From the NCBI GenBank assembly GCA_016290715.1, contig JAEEUY010000106.1, forward strand, positions 1 through 7,772: a stretch of 7,772 nucleotides of DNA. Direction: 5' to 3'. A program made the position numbers and the translations under genes. The stretch is from Bacteroidales bacterium (GTDB taxonomy: Bacteria > Bacteroidota > Bacteroidia > Bacteroidales > WCHB1-69). Under the pieces are notes generated by a model. It was given only the letters and a program-made list of their open reading frames with translations. It did not search any database and was not told the origin of the DNA. Shown here piece after piece: positions 1-7,378 of the stretch. Each line of letters starts with the position of its first letter. Position 1 is the first letter of the stretch.

Positions 1-1841
1 CGATGAACGGCACGGTCGTTTCTTCTGATAATCCTTACTACTTCGTCGTTACCGACAGCGCCAACTTCGTCGCTAACTTCGATGCTGATATCATCAGTTA
101 TACAATCACCGTTTCCGCTAATCCGGAAGAGGGTGGTTCTGTTACCGGCGGCGGCATTTACAACGCTGGCGACACCGCTACGCTGACCGCTACGCCAAAT
201 AACGGTTACACCTTCGTTAACTGGACGATGAACGGAACGGTCGTTTCTTCTGATAATCCTTACTACTTCGTCGTTACCGACAGCGCCAACTTCGTCGCTA
301 ACTTCGATGCTGATATCATCAGTTATACGATCACCGTTTCCGCTAATCCGGAAGAGGGTGGTTCTGTTTCCGGCGACGGCACTTACAACGCTGGTGACAC
401 TGCTACGCTGACCGCTACGCCAAATAACGGGTACACCTTCGTTAACTGGATGCTGAATAATGAGGTTGTTTCTTCCGAGGCTTCCTACTCTTTCATCGTT
501 ACTCAAAACGCTGATTTTGTAGCTAACTTCTCACAGAATAGTTATACTATCACCGTCGCCGCCAATCCGACTGATGGTGGTACGGTAACCGGAGCAGGCA
601 ACTATACTTACGGACAAAATGTAACGCTGACTGCTACACCGAATAACGGTTACTCCTTCATCAACTGGACACTGAACAACTCGGTTGTCTCTTCATCGGC
701 TTCCTACTCTTTCACTGTTACACAAAACGCTGATTTTGTAGCCAACTTCGATCTGAATTCCTACACCATCACATACCTGGATGAGGGCGAGATTATTAAT
801 GTGTCCACTTTCTTCTTCGGAGAGGTAATTACACCAATCGCCGAACCGACCAAAGAGGGCTACACATTCATGGGTTGGGATCCTGAACTGCCTGCTCGTA
901 TGCCTGCTGAAGATCTGACCGTTTCTGCAGTATGGCAAATCAATAGTTATAATATAACCGTGAATACCAGTGAGTACACCCCATGGGGTACCGTAACGGG
1001 CAGCGGTACATACACATACGGCAGTACCGCCACCTTGACCGCTACAGCTTTAGAGAACTATGTTTTTGCTGGTTGGGATGACTTCAACACAGATAATCCA
1101 CGTGTAATCACTGTTACCGAAGACAATAGTTTTACTGCTTATTTCATTCCTGTAGAAGTTGAAGAAATTGAAATTCCAGTCAATGACAGCACCATGGGTG
1201 GTGTTGACATCAGTTTCTCAGGATCAGCGGCTCTCGCCAGCTTAGTTGAAATCACTGCTATTCCTGAACCACATTACTATTTTGTTAGCTGGAGCGATGG
1301 CAACACTGAAAATCCAAGAATGGTAACCTTGCGCGACGCATTACAGTTAACGGCCATCTTTGCTATTGACCAGCATACTATCACTGTAATAAGTGCTAAC
1401 GAAGCAATGGGAACTGTATCTGTTGAGGAAAATACGGGAGCTCCGTCTATCTTCGCTACTTTCGATTATGGAACAACAGTTACCATCTCTGCGAATGCAT
1501 TTGCTGGATATGAATTCGTGGAATGGAACGATGGGAATACTGAAAATCCTCGTACTATCATCCTAGAACAAGATACTACTTTTACTGCTAACTTCCAGAT
1601 TGCAGATGGAATCAATGATGCCAATATGCCTCAAGTGAATATCTATAGTTATGATAATCAGATTATCATCAACAATGCCGAAGGATTGCCTGTCGAAATC
1701 TTTGATATTAGAGGCCGATTGATTATCAGTGAAAGTGCCGTTTCACAATCCACGCGCACATATACCATTTTCGCCCCTGGCATCTACTTAGTGAAAGTGG
1801 GTGACAGTATCGTCAAGAAAGTGAGCATTATTCCCATGTAA
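1..1841 (+). CDS. Secreted InlB-B-repeat protein with T9SS C-terminal sorting domain, 5'-truncated
   Basis: The reading frame is open at the window edge, so the ATG at 3 is an internal Met and not the start; 612 codons are visible. It contains successive beta-rich repeats of about 73-75 residues with the pattern YTITV..NP..GG.V.G.G.Y..G....LTATPNNGY.F.NW......F.ANF (starting near residues 32, 107 and 180). These are divergent InlB B-repeats. Residues 253-314 form a Listeria-Bacteroides (Flg_new-like) repeat with EGYTFMGWDP. More diverged copies follow at about 315-384, 385-457 and 458-533, the last two sharing DGNTENPR. Residues 541-612 match a Por-type sorting domain: VNIYSYDNQIIINN, then VEIFDIRGR, GIYLVKVGD and a basic KKVSI end. 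Inference: exported by Sec, then by T9SS, with the tail removed and the protein released or anchored at the surface. Ligand and function are unknown; adhesin-like roles are common for such repeats. A strong terminator follows directly. Confidence 0.9.
   Translation, partial: MNGTVVSSDNPYYFVVTDSANFVANFDADIISYTITVSANPEEGGSVTGGGIYNAGDTATLTATPNNGYTFVNWTMNGTVVSSDNPYYFVVTDSANFVANFDADIISYTITVSANPEEGGSVSGDGTYNAGDTATLTATPNNGYTFVNWMLNNEVVSSEASYSFIVTQNADFVANFSQNSYTITVAANPTDGGTVTGAGNYTYGQNVTLTATPNNGYSFINWTLNNSVVSSSASYSFTVTQNADFVANFDLNSYTITYLDEGEIINVSTFFFGEVITPIAEPTKEGYTFMGWDPELPARMPAEDLTVSAVWQINSYNITVNTSEYTPWGTVTGSGTYTYGSTATLTATALENYVFAGWDDFNTDNPRVITVTEDNSFTAYFIPVEVEEIEIPVNDSTMGGVDISFSGSAALASLVEITAIPEPHYYFVSWSDGNTENPRMVTLRDALQLTAIFAIDQHTITVISANEAMGTVSVEENTGAPSIFATFDYGTTVTISANAFAGYEFVEWNDGNTENPRTIILEQDTTFTANFQIADGINDANMPQVNIYSYDNQIIINNAEGLPVEIFDIRGRLIISESAVSQSTRTYTIFAPGIYLVKVGDSIVKKVSIIPM
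3..452 (+). repeat. Near-identical 225-bp tandem coding repeats (units 3-227 and 228-452)
   Basis: Within the surface-protein gene, bases 3-227 and 228-452 align without gaps. By eye I count about nine differences over 225 bases, so the units are about 96% identical. Later units (spacing 219 bp) are clearly more diverged. The similarity extends to the window edge, so more copies may lie upstream. The pattern points to recent duplication or gene conversion, and copy number may vary between strains. Confidence 0.9.
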
Positions 1842-1866
1842 TCGTTTTCATTCACATCTATAAAGC

Positions 1867-1897
1867 AAAGGCGACCTTATTTAAGGCCGCCTTTTTT
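1867..1897 (+). terminator. Intrinsic terminator of the T9SS surface-protein gene
   Basis: It lies 26 bases after the stop codon. The left arm at 1867-1878 pairs with the right arm at 1883-1894 around an ATTT loop, with one A-C mismatch (1874/1887). Its GC core is GGCG/CGCC, and the six-T run at 1892-1897 gives a classical Rho-independent structure on the + strand. Confidence 0.88.
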
Positions 1898-1966
1898 ATC
1901 GCATACAGCAGTGTGGAGTGGAAACAGAGCTTACAGATAATGGCGTGCCTCCCGCACGCACGCACA

Positions 1967-1992
1967 ATACGCAGCTCCACACCTCAGACTGC
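1967..1992. repeat. Shared intergenic module A, copy 1
   Basis: A 26-base block beginning ATACGCAGCTCCACACC recurs at 7353-7378 with a single T/C difference. Neither copy is in a credible gene. Two copies over 5 kb in separate intergenic regions suggest a dispersed genomic repeat. Confidence 0.75.
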
Positions 1993-2025
1993 GGTCTGAC
2001 GACCTTGTCTGAGGTTACTAAAATC

Positions 2026-2063
2026 TCGTGCCTTTGGCACGATGCCTGATGGGCATTTTTTTT
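2026..2063 (+). terminator. Possible second terminator: two stem-loops and a T8 tract
   Basis: TCGTGCC (2026-2032) pairs perfectly with GGCACGA (2036-2042) around a TTT loop. Next, ATGCC (2042-2046) can pair with GGCAT (2052-2056), followed by T2056-T2063. The layout fits a + strand backup terminator. However, the T-run belongs to a repeated module that occurs at 7294 without these hairpins, so the structure may instead belong to the repeat. Confidence 0.4.
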
Positions 2064-2086
2064 AACGTTTTTTCATCAAGGTCATA
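2054..2086. repeat. Shared intergenic module B, copy 1
   Basis: The block CA-T8-AACG-T6-CATCAAGGTCATA recurs at 7294-7327 with one extra T and a T/C change. Here module B lies after module A; near 7.3 kb it lies before module A, so the order is swapped. Confidence 0.75.
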
Positions 2087-2112
2087 AATTTAGCGTACAG
2101 CAGTATATTTCT

Positions 2113-2134
2113 ATGTTACAATGCTTTGTAACAT
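2113..2134. repeat. Perfect 9-bp inverted repeat over the dprA stop codon
   Basis: ATGTTACAA (2113-2121) and TTGTAACAT (2126-2134) are exact inverted copies around TGCT. The structure includes the last codons and stop of dprA (complement of 2116-2118). It lacks a following T-run on the minus strand, so it is not a standard terminator. It could stabilise the mRNA 3' end or weakly terminate transcription. Confidence 0.6.
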
Positions 2135-3204
2135 TTGCCAGGAGTACACTGTATTATCCCTTTCAATTCTAATTGGAGCAATAAGGCAGCAATTTTAGAG
2201 GGCGAGTATTGTGGCAAAGCGACCAAAATATCATCAATAGACATATTGGACGTCTGCTCTATCATTTCAAAAACCTTCCGTTCCTCTTCGTTCAGTTCCA
2301 CAAAAAGCGAACGCTGAATACTTGTTTGTTGGGGAATGTCCCAGCCCATCATCTCTGCAATTTCAGCGCCGGAAGTGACCACAGCAGCTATATTCTTCCG
2401 TATCAGCTGGTTGCAACCTTCCGAAGCCGGAGCAAAAATACTCCCCGGTACTGCAAAAACATCTCTATTGTAGGAGTTGGCGATTTGTGCCGTGATAATG
2501 CTTCCCCCTTTGGCTGCCGTTTCCATTACCACGGTAGCCTCACATAAACCGGCAATAATTCTATTTCTTTGCGGAAAATTTTGCCTGTCTGGCTTTGTGT
2601 GGTAGGGAAATTCTGTTACAAGCGCCCCTCCATCCTCTAAAATCCTCATTGCAAGTTTCTTATTTTCTGCTGGATAAATCATCTTAAAACCCGAACCCAT
2701 TACCGCAATGGTTTTCATGCCACTATTCAGCGCCTGCTCGTGCGCCACGGTATCCACTCCATACGCCAAGCCGCTCACGATACAAACACGATAGAGTTGC
2801 AACTCTTCAATGAGGCGGCGTGTTACTTCCTTGCCGTACGGAGTAACCGCCCGCGTACCCACCACCGCAACCATTCTTCGTTCATTAAAAATATTTTCTC
2901 CCTGATAATAAAACAGATACGGAGCATCGTAGCAATTTTTTAATCGGCGGGGGTAATCCGAATCGGTATAAAAACAGATTTTGATATTCTGCTCCTGCAT
3001 CCACTGATACTCTTCTTTCACTTGCTGCAGTATCGCCTCTGACAATACAAGTGGAACTCCCCGCTTAAGCAACAGGGAGTTCTTACTTTTATCGGCAAAA
3101 ATTGCCGCTGCGCTACCATAATGGCACAATAATTTTTTCACGGTTGTCCCACCGATACTCGGCAGGAACTGCAATGCCAAACGGCACATTGTTTCATCAT
3201 TCAT
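2116..3204 (-). CDS. dprA: DNA processing protein DprA (Smf)
   Basis: This is a 362-residue cytoplasmic protein, a usual length for the family. DprA binds single-stranded DNA entering during natural transformation and loads RecA onto it. Visible order: an N-terminal helical region (1-65, with LPSIGGTTVKKLL, helix-hairpin-helix/SAM-like); a Rossmann-fold DNA_processg_A core (about 70-285) with VAVVGTR (112-118), SGLAYGVD (144-151), GSGFKMIYPAEN (170-181), FPQRNRIIAGL (210-220), KGGSIITA (232-239) and GCNQLIRKN (263-271); and a C-terminal winged-helix-like region (about 302-362). All family signature motifs are intact, so the gene appears functional. It lies 54 bases downstream of pepT on the same strand, with no clear terminator between, so co-transcription is likely. 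Family assignment is firm. Whether the organism is competent cannot be judged, since DprA is widespread in non-competent bacteria. Confidence 0.96.
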   Translation of the reverse strand: MNDETMCRLALQFLPSIGGTTVKKLLCHYGSAAAIFADKSKNSLLLKRGVPLVLSEAILQQVKEEYQWMQEQNIKICFYTDSDYPRRLKNCYDAPYLFYYQGENIFNERRMVAVVGTRAVTPYGKEVTRRLIEELQLYRVCIVSGLAYGVDTVAHEQALNSGMKTIAVMGSGFKMIYPAENKKLAMRILEDGGALVTEFPYHTKPDRQNFPQRNRIIAGLCEATVVMETAAKGGSIITAQIANSYNRDVFAVPGSIFAPASEGCNQLIRKNIAAVVTSGAEIAEMMGWDIPQQTSIQRSLFVELNEEERKVFEMIEQTSNMSIDDILVALPQYSPSKIAALLLQLELKGIIQCTPGKCYKAL

Positions 3205-3258
3205 CGTATTAGTTATTAGTGAGTTAATATAGTAATGGAAGTAAAAACAGACTTAAAA

Positions 3259-4479
3259 TTATCTTTCTATTTTTTCGATAATTTTAATAATTACTTCGGT
3301 GGCTTTTACCATTGATTCAAGCGGGACATACTCATATTTGCCATGGAAATTGTGTCCCCCTGCAAAGATATTCGGACAAGGGAGCCCTTTGAAGGAAAGA
3401 TTGGCCCCGTCGGTGCCGCCACGAATAGGCATCACTTGCGGCACAACCCCCACTTCGCGCATCGCTTCCTCCACCAATTCAACAATATGAAAAACAGGTT
3501 CCACCTTTTCTCTCATATTGTAATACTGATCTTTGATTTCTACGGTTACACGGTCGCCATATTTCTTATTCAAGAATGCGGACACATCGTTCATAAACGC
3601 TTTCTTTTCCTCAAATTTGGCGCGGTCATGGTCGCGGATAATATAATTCAGTTTTGCATTTTCAACCGAACCTTCCATGTGTGTAAGCAAATAGAAGCCC
3701 TCATAATCTTGCGTATATTGCGGGCGTTGAAATTCAGGGAGCAAGGCATTGAACTCCATGGCAATAAGCTGGGCATTCACCATCTTGTTCTTAGCATATC
3801 CGGGGTGAATATTCCTTCCTTGAATTTGAACTGTAGCACCGGCAGCGTTGAAATTTTCATATTCAAGCTCTCCTATGGCGCCGCCGTCCATGGTATAGGC
3901 GAAGTCGCAACCAAATCCTTTCACATCAAAATAGGCGACCCCTTTCCCAATTTCTTCGTCGGGAGTAAAACCGACCCTGATTTTGCCGTGTTTTATTTCA
4001 GGGTGTTGCACTAAATAATCCATTGCACATACTATTTCGGCAATCCCCGCTTTGTCGTCGGCACCCAACAACGTCTTTCCATCGGTTACCAGCAACGTCT
4101 GACCTGCATAATTCGCCAATTCGGGAAAATCAACCAGTGAAAGCATTGTATTGGATTCGGCATCCAAAACAATATCTTTGCCATCATAATTGTCAATGAT
4201 GCGGGGTGATTTTGTCCCCGGCATATCAGGCGCTGTATCAAAATGAGCAATAAAGCCGACTGTTGGAAGCACTTTATCCGTATTGGCGGGTAACGTAGCC
4301 GTAACATAGCCATACGAATCTTTTTTAACATCTTTTAAACCTACTTTTTTTAATTCTTCAACTAAAAAATCGCCAAAAATAAGCTGTGCTGGGGTACTCG
4401 GATAGGTTTCAGAATTTTCATCCGACGTGGTTGCATACGAAAGATATTGCAAAAATCTCTCCAATAATTTATTCTTCAT
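3259..4479 (-). CDS. pepT: Peptidase T (tripeptide aminopeptidase, M20B metallopeptidase)
   Basis: The 406 residues are close to the roughly 408 of E. coli PepT. The enzyme removes the N-terminal residue from tripeptides in the cytoplasm using two zinc ions. Metal and catalytic motifs are all visible: HFDTAPD with H79 and D81; LGADDKAG with bridging D141; DEEIG with catalytic base E175 and ligand E176; YTMDGG with D198; and GGHNFHGKYEYVP with the last ligand H379. PIRGGTDGANLS (351-362) is the typical substrate-side loop. The dimerisation (lid) domain falls at about residues 208-320. There is no signal peptide. The start is the first in-frame ATG followed by the family-typical KLLERFLQYLSY. 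It is the first gene of a probable pepT-dprA transcript, divergent from the vWA gene. Confidence 0.97.
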   Translation of the reverse strand: MKNKLLERFLQYLSYATTSDENSETYPSTPAQLIFGDFLVEELKKVGLKDVKKDSYGYVTATLPANTDKVLPTVGFIAHFDTAPDMPGTKSPRIIDNYDGKDIVLDAESNTMLSLVDFPELANYAGQTLLVTDGKTLLGADDKAGIAEIVCAMDYLVQHPEIKHGKIRVGFTPDEEIGKGVAYFDVKGFGCDFAYTMDGGAIGELEYENFNAAGATVQIQGRNIHPGYAKNKMVNAQLIAMEFNALLPEFQRPQYTQDYEGFYLLTHMEGSVENAKLNYIIRDHDRAKFEEKKAFMNDVSAFLNKKYGDRVTVEIKDQYYNMREKVEPVFHIVELVEEAMREVGVVPQVMPIRGGTDGANLSFKGLPCPNIFAGGHNFHGKYEYVPLESMVKATEVIIKIIEKIER

Positions 4480-4526
4480 AATCGTTATGTTTGTGTTATA
4501 GTGAACTTTTTTAAACTTTTGCGCCG

Positions 4527-4534
4527 CAAATATC
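4527..4534 (-). promoter_or_regulatory. Candidate -7 box for pepT-dprA
   Basis: On the minus strand this reads GATATTTG, one base from the Bacteroidetes -7 consensus TAnnTTTG. It lies about 48 bases upstream of the pepT start, giving a leader of roughly 40 bases. I see no good TTTG -33 box at the expected distance, so this is tentative. Confidence 0.4.
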
Positions 4535-4640
4535 CATAAAAATTTTGGATTTCACCTCATCATTTTACAACATAATTTTATTAGTCATTGATTGTTGAAA
4601 GATTCTTGAAAAACGGGAATTATTTATATAACATTATATG

Positions 4641-4648
4641 TAAATTTG
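4641..4648 (+). promoter_or_regulatory. Candidate -7 box for the vWA gene
   Basis: TAAATTTG matches TAnnTTTG exactly and lies 39 bases before the ATG at 4688. The upstream sequence is AT-rich, but no TTTG sits about 20 bases away. The leader just before the ATG is A-rich (TAATAAAGAAAACC) rather than a Shine-Dalgarno site, as is usual in Bacteroidota. Confidence 0.5.
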
Positions 4649-4687
4649 CCTCATTATCCCTAAAAACATTTAATAAAGAAAACCATT

Positions 4688-6499
4688 ATGAAAAAGCTCA
4701 TTCAAAATTTGGTAACAAGCCTTTTTGCTTTGTTGTTTGTTGTTTGTGCTTACTCGCAAGCCGAAAAAGCCAAATATTACATTGAAGGGAATTACGAAAT
4801 TGTAAGTGATAATCACCAATTGGTATATAAGTTATACGATATCAAATCGAAAAATATCAGTTTTTCAGCAGCAGATACCCTTTACGGCATCACTAATGAA
4901 GATGAAACGGTATATTTTGAATTTGAGAAAGCGCAGACAACCAATCCCAATGGTTTCAAAAACGGATTGAAATTCTGGCGTTGGCAAAAAAAATCCCAAG
5001 AATGGCTGGAAGACAGTGAAATACAAAATGCAGAACAAAGTTTCAGCACCAACAAAGTGATGTCGATTGTGCTCATTTTAGACTGTAGTAAGTCTATCGG
5101 GAGTGATTTTGCGGCTTTACAAGAGAGTGCCATCAAATTTGTGAGCACCTTGGCAAGTAAAGTTTCCAAGAATGGCAATGTTCATTTGGGGTTAATTGGT
5201 TTTAGCACAATGAAAAACACACAAACGGTTGTGCCATTGCAACCCTTAAATGCAAGTACGGCACCCGAAATCATTGATGCCATCAGTAATATGCAATTAG
5301 GAACTGCGAACGGCACCGCACTTTACTACGCCATGCACAAGGGAGTGGAAATGATTGATAGCTACGTGGAGACTTTGAGAATTAATGACGGTGAAATTTA
5401 TGATGGAAGCTCTATCATTTCGTTTACTGATGGTTACGACAACTCTTCCATCGACCCCTCAATCGGCCTCCCCAACGATGATGACGATATGTTGAGAACG
5501 CCCTATTTTAACTATTTGAAAAGAAATATTCTCACACAAACCCCGAATGGCAAGCCCTTGGACAGTTATCTTATCGCAGTCAAAGGGAAAGATGCCAACT
5601 ACAACAAAGCCGACTTTGAAGGGGCAATGCAAGAACTCTCCTCTTCCAAAGAACATTTTTATCCTGTAGAAAATTTTGATTTGCTGCAAGGCGAATTCCA
5701 AAAAATTGCAGATCGTCTGGTGGATAAATGGAAAAACTTAAAATGTTATGTACCACGTAGTTTTGTTGGCAAAGTACGTTGGACTTTAGGCAATGAAATA
5801 GAGACACAGACAATCACCCCCACACCTGTGACGGAAACCAAACCCGTTTATGTGGAAATGCCAGTAGAACAAGAAAAAGAGCAAGAACCCATTACGTATG
5901 TGGAAACACCATCCCGCCCCAACCGCATCTTTTTCTGGGGCTTCCATACAGGATTCGGATTTGAAGCAGTAGCCAAGTTTCACGGTGAATGGAGCGAAAA
6001 CACTGATTTACAAGTAATTGGAAATAATGGAGAGACCTATTATCTTCCTCAAAAATACAATGGTGTCGCGACCTTTAAATACTCCATTGGGGCTGATTTG
6101 GGCGCATGGGTGATGCCCAACTGGGAATTGGGTGGCTATGTTACCTATCACACACCCATTTTAATTTCATTTGGTTTGCAAACCCTCTTCGGCAATCCTG
6201 AAGGTTGGGGTGGCTATATTGGATTAGGATACAACGGCGGCATCTTCCGCAAATGCCCCGTAGCTTACAAATACCGTGATTATATTGATATGCAACGGAT
6301 AAATTCCAGTGCTTTGGAAATTCGGGCCGGTGTTAAATATAAAAACCTGTACGCATTCTTAAACTGTGCTTTCGGGAAATGGAACTCCCAAATGATTTAT
6401 GAAAACAATGGCAACGTGATAACTGCCCATGGCCATGGGACAGGGTGTATCATGACCGTGAATGTGGGATATAATTTCAGTTCACTTATAAAAAAATAA
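4688..6499 (+). CDS. Exported von Willebrand factor A protein with C-terminal beta-rich, possibly outer-membrane domain
   Basis: The protein has 603 residues. Residues 1-23 form a signal peptide with probable cleavage in AYS/Q before Q24. A small region (25-120) has no family I recognise. Residues 124-345 form a vWA domain: hydrophobic strand VMSIVLILD, then MIDAS motif D132-x-S134-x-S136, T210 in NGTALY, and D248 in FTDGYD. The complete MIDAS implies metal-dependent protein binding. A Pro/Thr/Glu-rich linker spans about 371-412. Residues 413-603 are alternating, glycine- and aromatic-rich strands (GFHTGFGFEAVAKF, YSIGADLGAWV, GGYIGLGYNGGIF, LEIRAGVKYKNLYAFLNCAFG, MTVNVGYNF), resembling a small outer-membrane beta-barrel. 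Inference: a barrel-anchored protein with a surface or periplasmic vWA adhesion or scaffold module. The ligand is unknown. No terminator separates it from the downstream hydrolase gene, so an operon is plausible. Confidence 0.85.
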   Translation: MKKLIQNLVTSLFALLFVVCAYSQAEKAKYYIEGNYEIVSDNHQLVYKLYDIKSKNISFSAADTLYGITNEDETVYFEFEKAQTTNPNGFKNGLKFWRWQKKSQEWLEDSEIQNAEQSFSTNKVMSIVLILDCSKSIGSDFAALQESAIKFVSTLASKVSKNGNVHLGLIGFSTMKNTQTVVPLQPLNASTAPEIIDAISNMQLGTANGTALYYAMHKGVEMIDSYVETLRINDGEIYDGSSIISFTDGYDNSSIDPSIGLPNDDDDMLRTPYFNYLKRNILTQTPNGKPLDSYLIAVKGKDANYNKADFEGAMQELSSSKEHFYPVENFDLLQGEFQKIADRLVDKWKNLKCYVPRSFVGKVRWTLGNEIETQTITPTPVTETKPVYVEMPVEQEKEQEPITYVETPSRPNRIFFWGFHTGFGFEAVAKFHGEWSENTDLQVIGNNGETYYLPQKYNGVATFKYSIGADLGAWVMPNWELGGYVTYHTPILISFGLQTLFGNPEGWGGYIGLGYNGGIFRKCPVAYKYRDYIDMQRINSSALEIRAGVKYKNLYAFLNCAFGKWNSQMIYENNGNVITAHGHGTGCIMTVNVGYNFSSLIKK

Positions 6500-6566
6500 A
6501 AGCGCTTTCGGAAAGCAAGTCTGCACAAGCATGGAGCGAACCATACGGATTTTTTCAAATGTACTT

Positions 6567-7250
6567 ATGTACAATAAATCAAGTATTACAAAAAAACTCC
6601 GCTTTCTTATCCTGCTATTGCTCATTCCTGCGTTCTCAACATTGTCTGCACAAACAACCATGGGGGACACTTCCCCCTCTCTTCCTGATTTTCACACGGG
6701 CGATTTGCTTTTCATATCAGATACAACGGGAATGGGAAGTGCCATTGAACAATCCACCGGACACTATACCCACGTAGCCATTGTGGTGCGTGAAAATAAT
6801 TGCTGCATGGTTTATGAAGCGCTACCCAAAAAAGGAGTCATTAAAACCGAGTACAGACAATGGAAAAAGGCTTTGTATCAAGATTTTTCCATAACCACCA
6901 CTCATCTATCGAAATACATAACTTGCCGCCGATCCACCTTGCCATTCGACACGTTGCGGTTGATGGATAAACTAAATGAATATCTTGGACTCCCCTACGA
7001 TGAGTATTTTCTCCCAAACAATGGGAGAATGTATTGCAGTGAGTTGGTTTACAACTGTTTTTACAACGAACAGGGCACAACGATCTTTCGTGCAAAACCC
7101 ATGAATTTCAAATCTTCCGACGGGTCGTTTCCTCTTTATTGGCAACAGCATTTCCAGCAACTTGGTGTGGAGATTCCACAAGATGTTTTAGGCACCAACC
7201 CCAACGATCAGTACAATAGTCCGTTTTTGCAAGATATTGACCTTCCATAG
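6567..7250 (+). CDS. Exported YiiX/YebB-like NlpC/P60-family cysteine hydrolase (DUF830-type)
   Basis: I chose the ATG at 6567 (227 residues) because it gives a compact signal peptide, MYNKSSITKKLRFLILLLL to LSAQ (about 29 residues). The upstream in-frame ATG at 6531 (239 residues) would add 12 residues and cannot be excluded. Numbered from 6567, the mature part shows FHTGDLLFI, then GHYTHVAIVV with probable catalytic His69. Next come VYEALPKKGV (Glu84), GLPYDEYF, and RMYCSELVYNCF with probable nucleophile Cys157. The His-before-Cys order is that of the circularly permuted papain-like YiiX/YebB group. Members act on amide or ester bonds in the envelope, but the substrate here is unknown. Length and motifs look intact. 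The gap to the vWA gene is 67 bases (31 with the longer start), holding only a short GCTTTC/GAAAGC palindrome, so co-transcription is likely. Confidence 0.85.
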   Translation: MYNKSSITKKLRFLILLLLIPAFSTLSAQTTMGDTSPSLPDFHTGDLLFISDTTGMGSAIEQSTGHYTHVAIVVRENNCCMVYEALPKKGVIKTEYRQWKKALYQDFSITTTHLSKYITCRRSTLPFDTLRLMDKLNEYLGLPYDEYFLPNNGRMYCSELVYNCFYNEQGTTIFRAKPMNFKSSDGSFPLYWQQHFQQLGVEIPQDVLGTNPNDQYNSPFLQDIDLP

Positions 7251-7293
7251 CGAGAGAGATGAACGGCGTAAACTTCTTAACGCTTTATTCCAT

Positions 7294-7327
7294 CATTTTT
7301 TTTAACGTTTTTTTCATCAAGGCCATA
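7294..7327. repeat. Shared intergenic module B, copy 2
   Basis: This is the copy of the block at 2054-2086, differing by one extra T and one T/C change. Here it precedes module A by 25 bases, the opposite order from the first region. Confidence 0.75.
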
Positions 7328-7352
7328 TTTTGGCGGCGGCATGGGGTGCTGC

Positions 7353-7378
7353 ATACGCAGCTCCACACCCCAGACTGC
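7353..7378. repeat. Shared intergenic module A, copy 2
   Basis: This copy matches 1967-1992 in 25 of 26 bases. Its first bases form the loop and right arm of a local hairpin (7348-7361), which the first copy lacks. Confidence 0.75.

Larger units (their letters stand above)
1898..2112. other. Non-coding convergent intergenic region packed with hairpins and repeat modules
   Basis: No convincing gene is present between the surface-protein gene and the convergent dprA. The segment holds a near-perfect 12-base direct repeat GCrTACAGCAGT at 1901-1912 and 2093-2104. It has an inverted pair GTGTGGAG (1911-1918) / CTCCACAC (1975-1982). A TCAGAC/GTCTGA hairpin (1984-1989/1994-1999) competes with CCTCAGAC/GTCTGAGG (1982-1989/2007-2014). 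Two stem-loops sit before a T8 run. Two modules recur at 7294-7378. It looks like a dispersed intergenic repeat or a decayed small element, not a gene. Confidence 0.6.

Noticed and set aside
693..938. 81-codon minus-strand frame inside the surface-protein gene
   Set aside because: It is antisense to a strongly supported repeat protein and has no domain; a shadow frame.
3343..4014. 223-codon + strand open frame opposite pepT
   Set aside because: It is antisense to a fully motif-supported pepT, with no recognisable domain; a shadow frame.
6502..6530. GAAAGCAA followed by GTCTGCACAAGC as a possible anti-repeat of the CRISPR repeat
   Set aside because: The match to the repeat complement is eight bases and then broken by several inserted bases. 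It sits between two co-directional genes with no stem-loop series or terminator after it.
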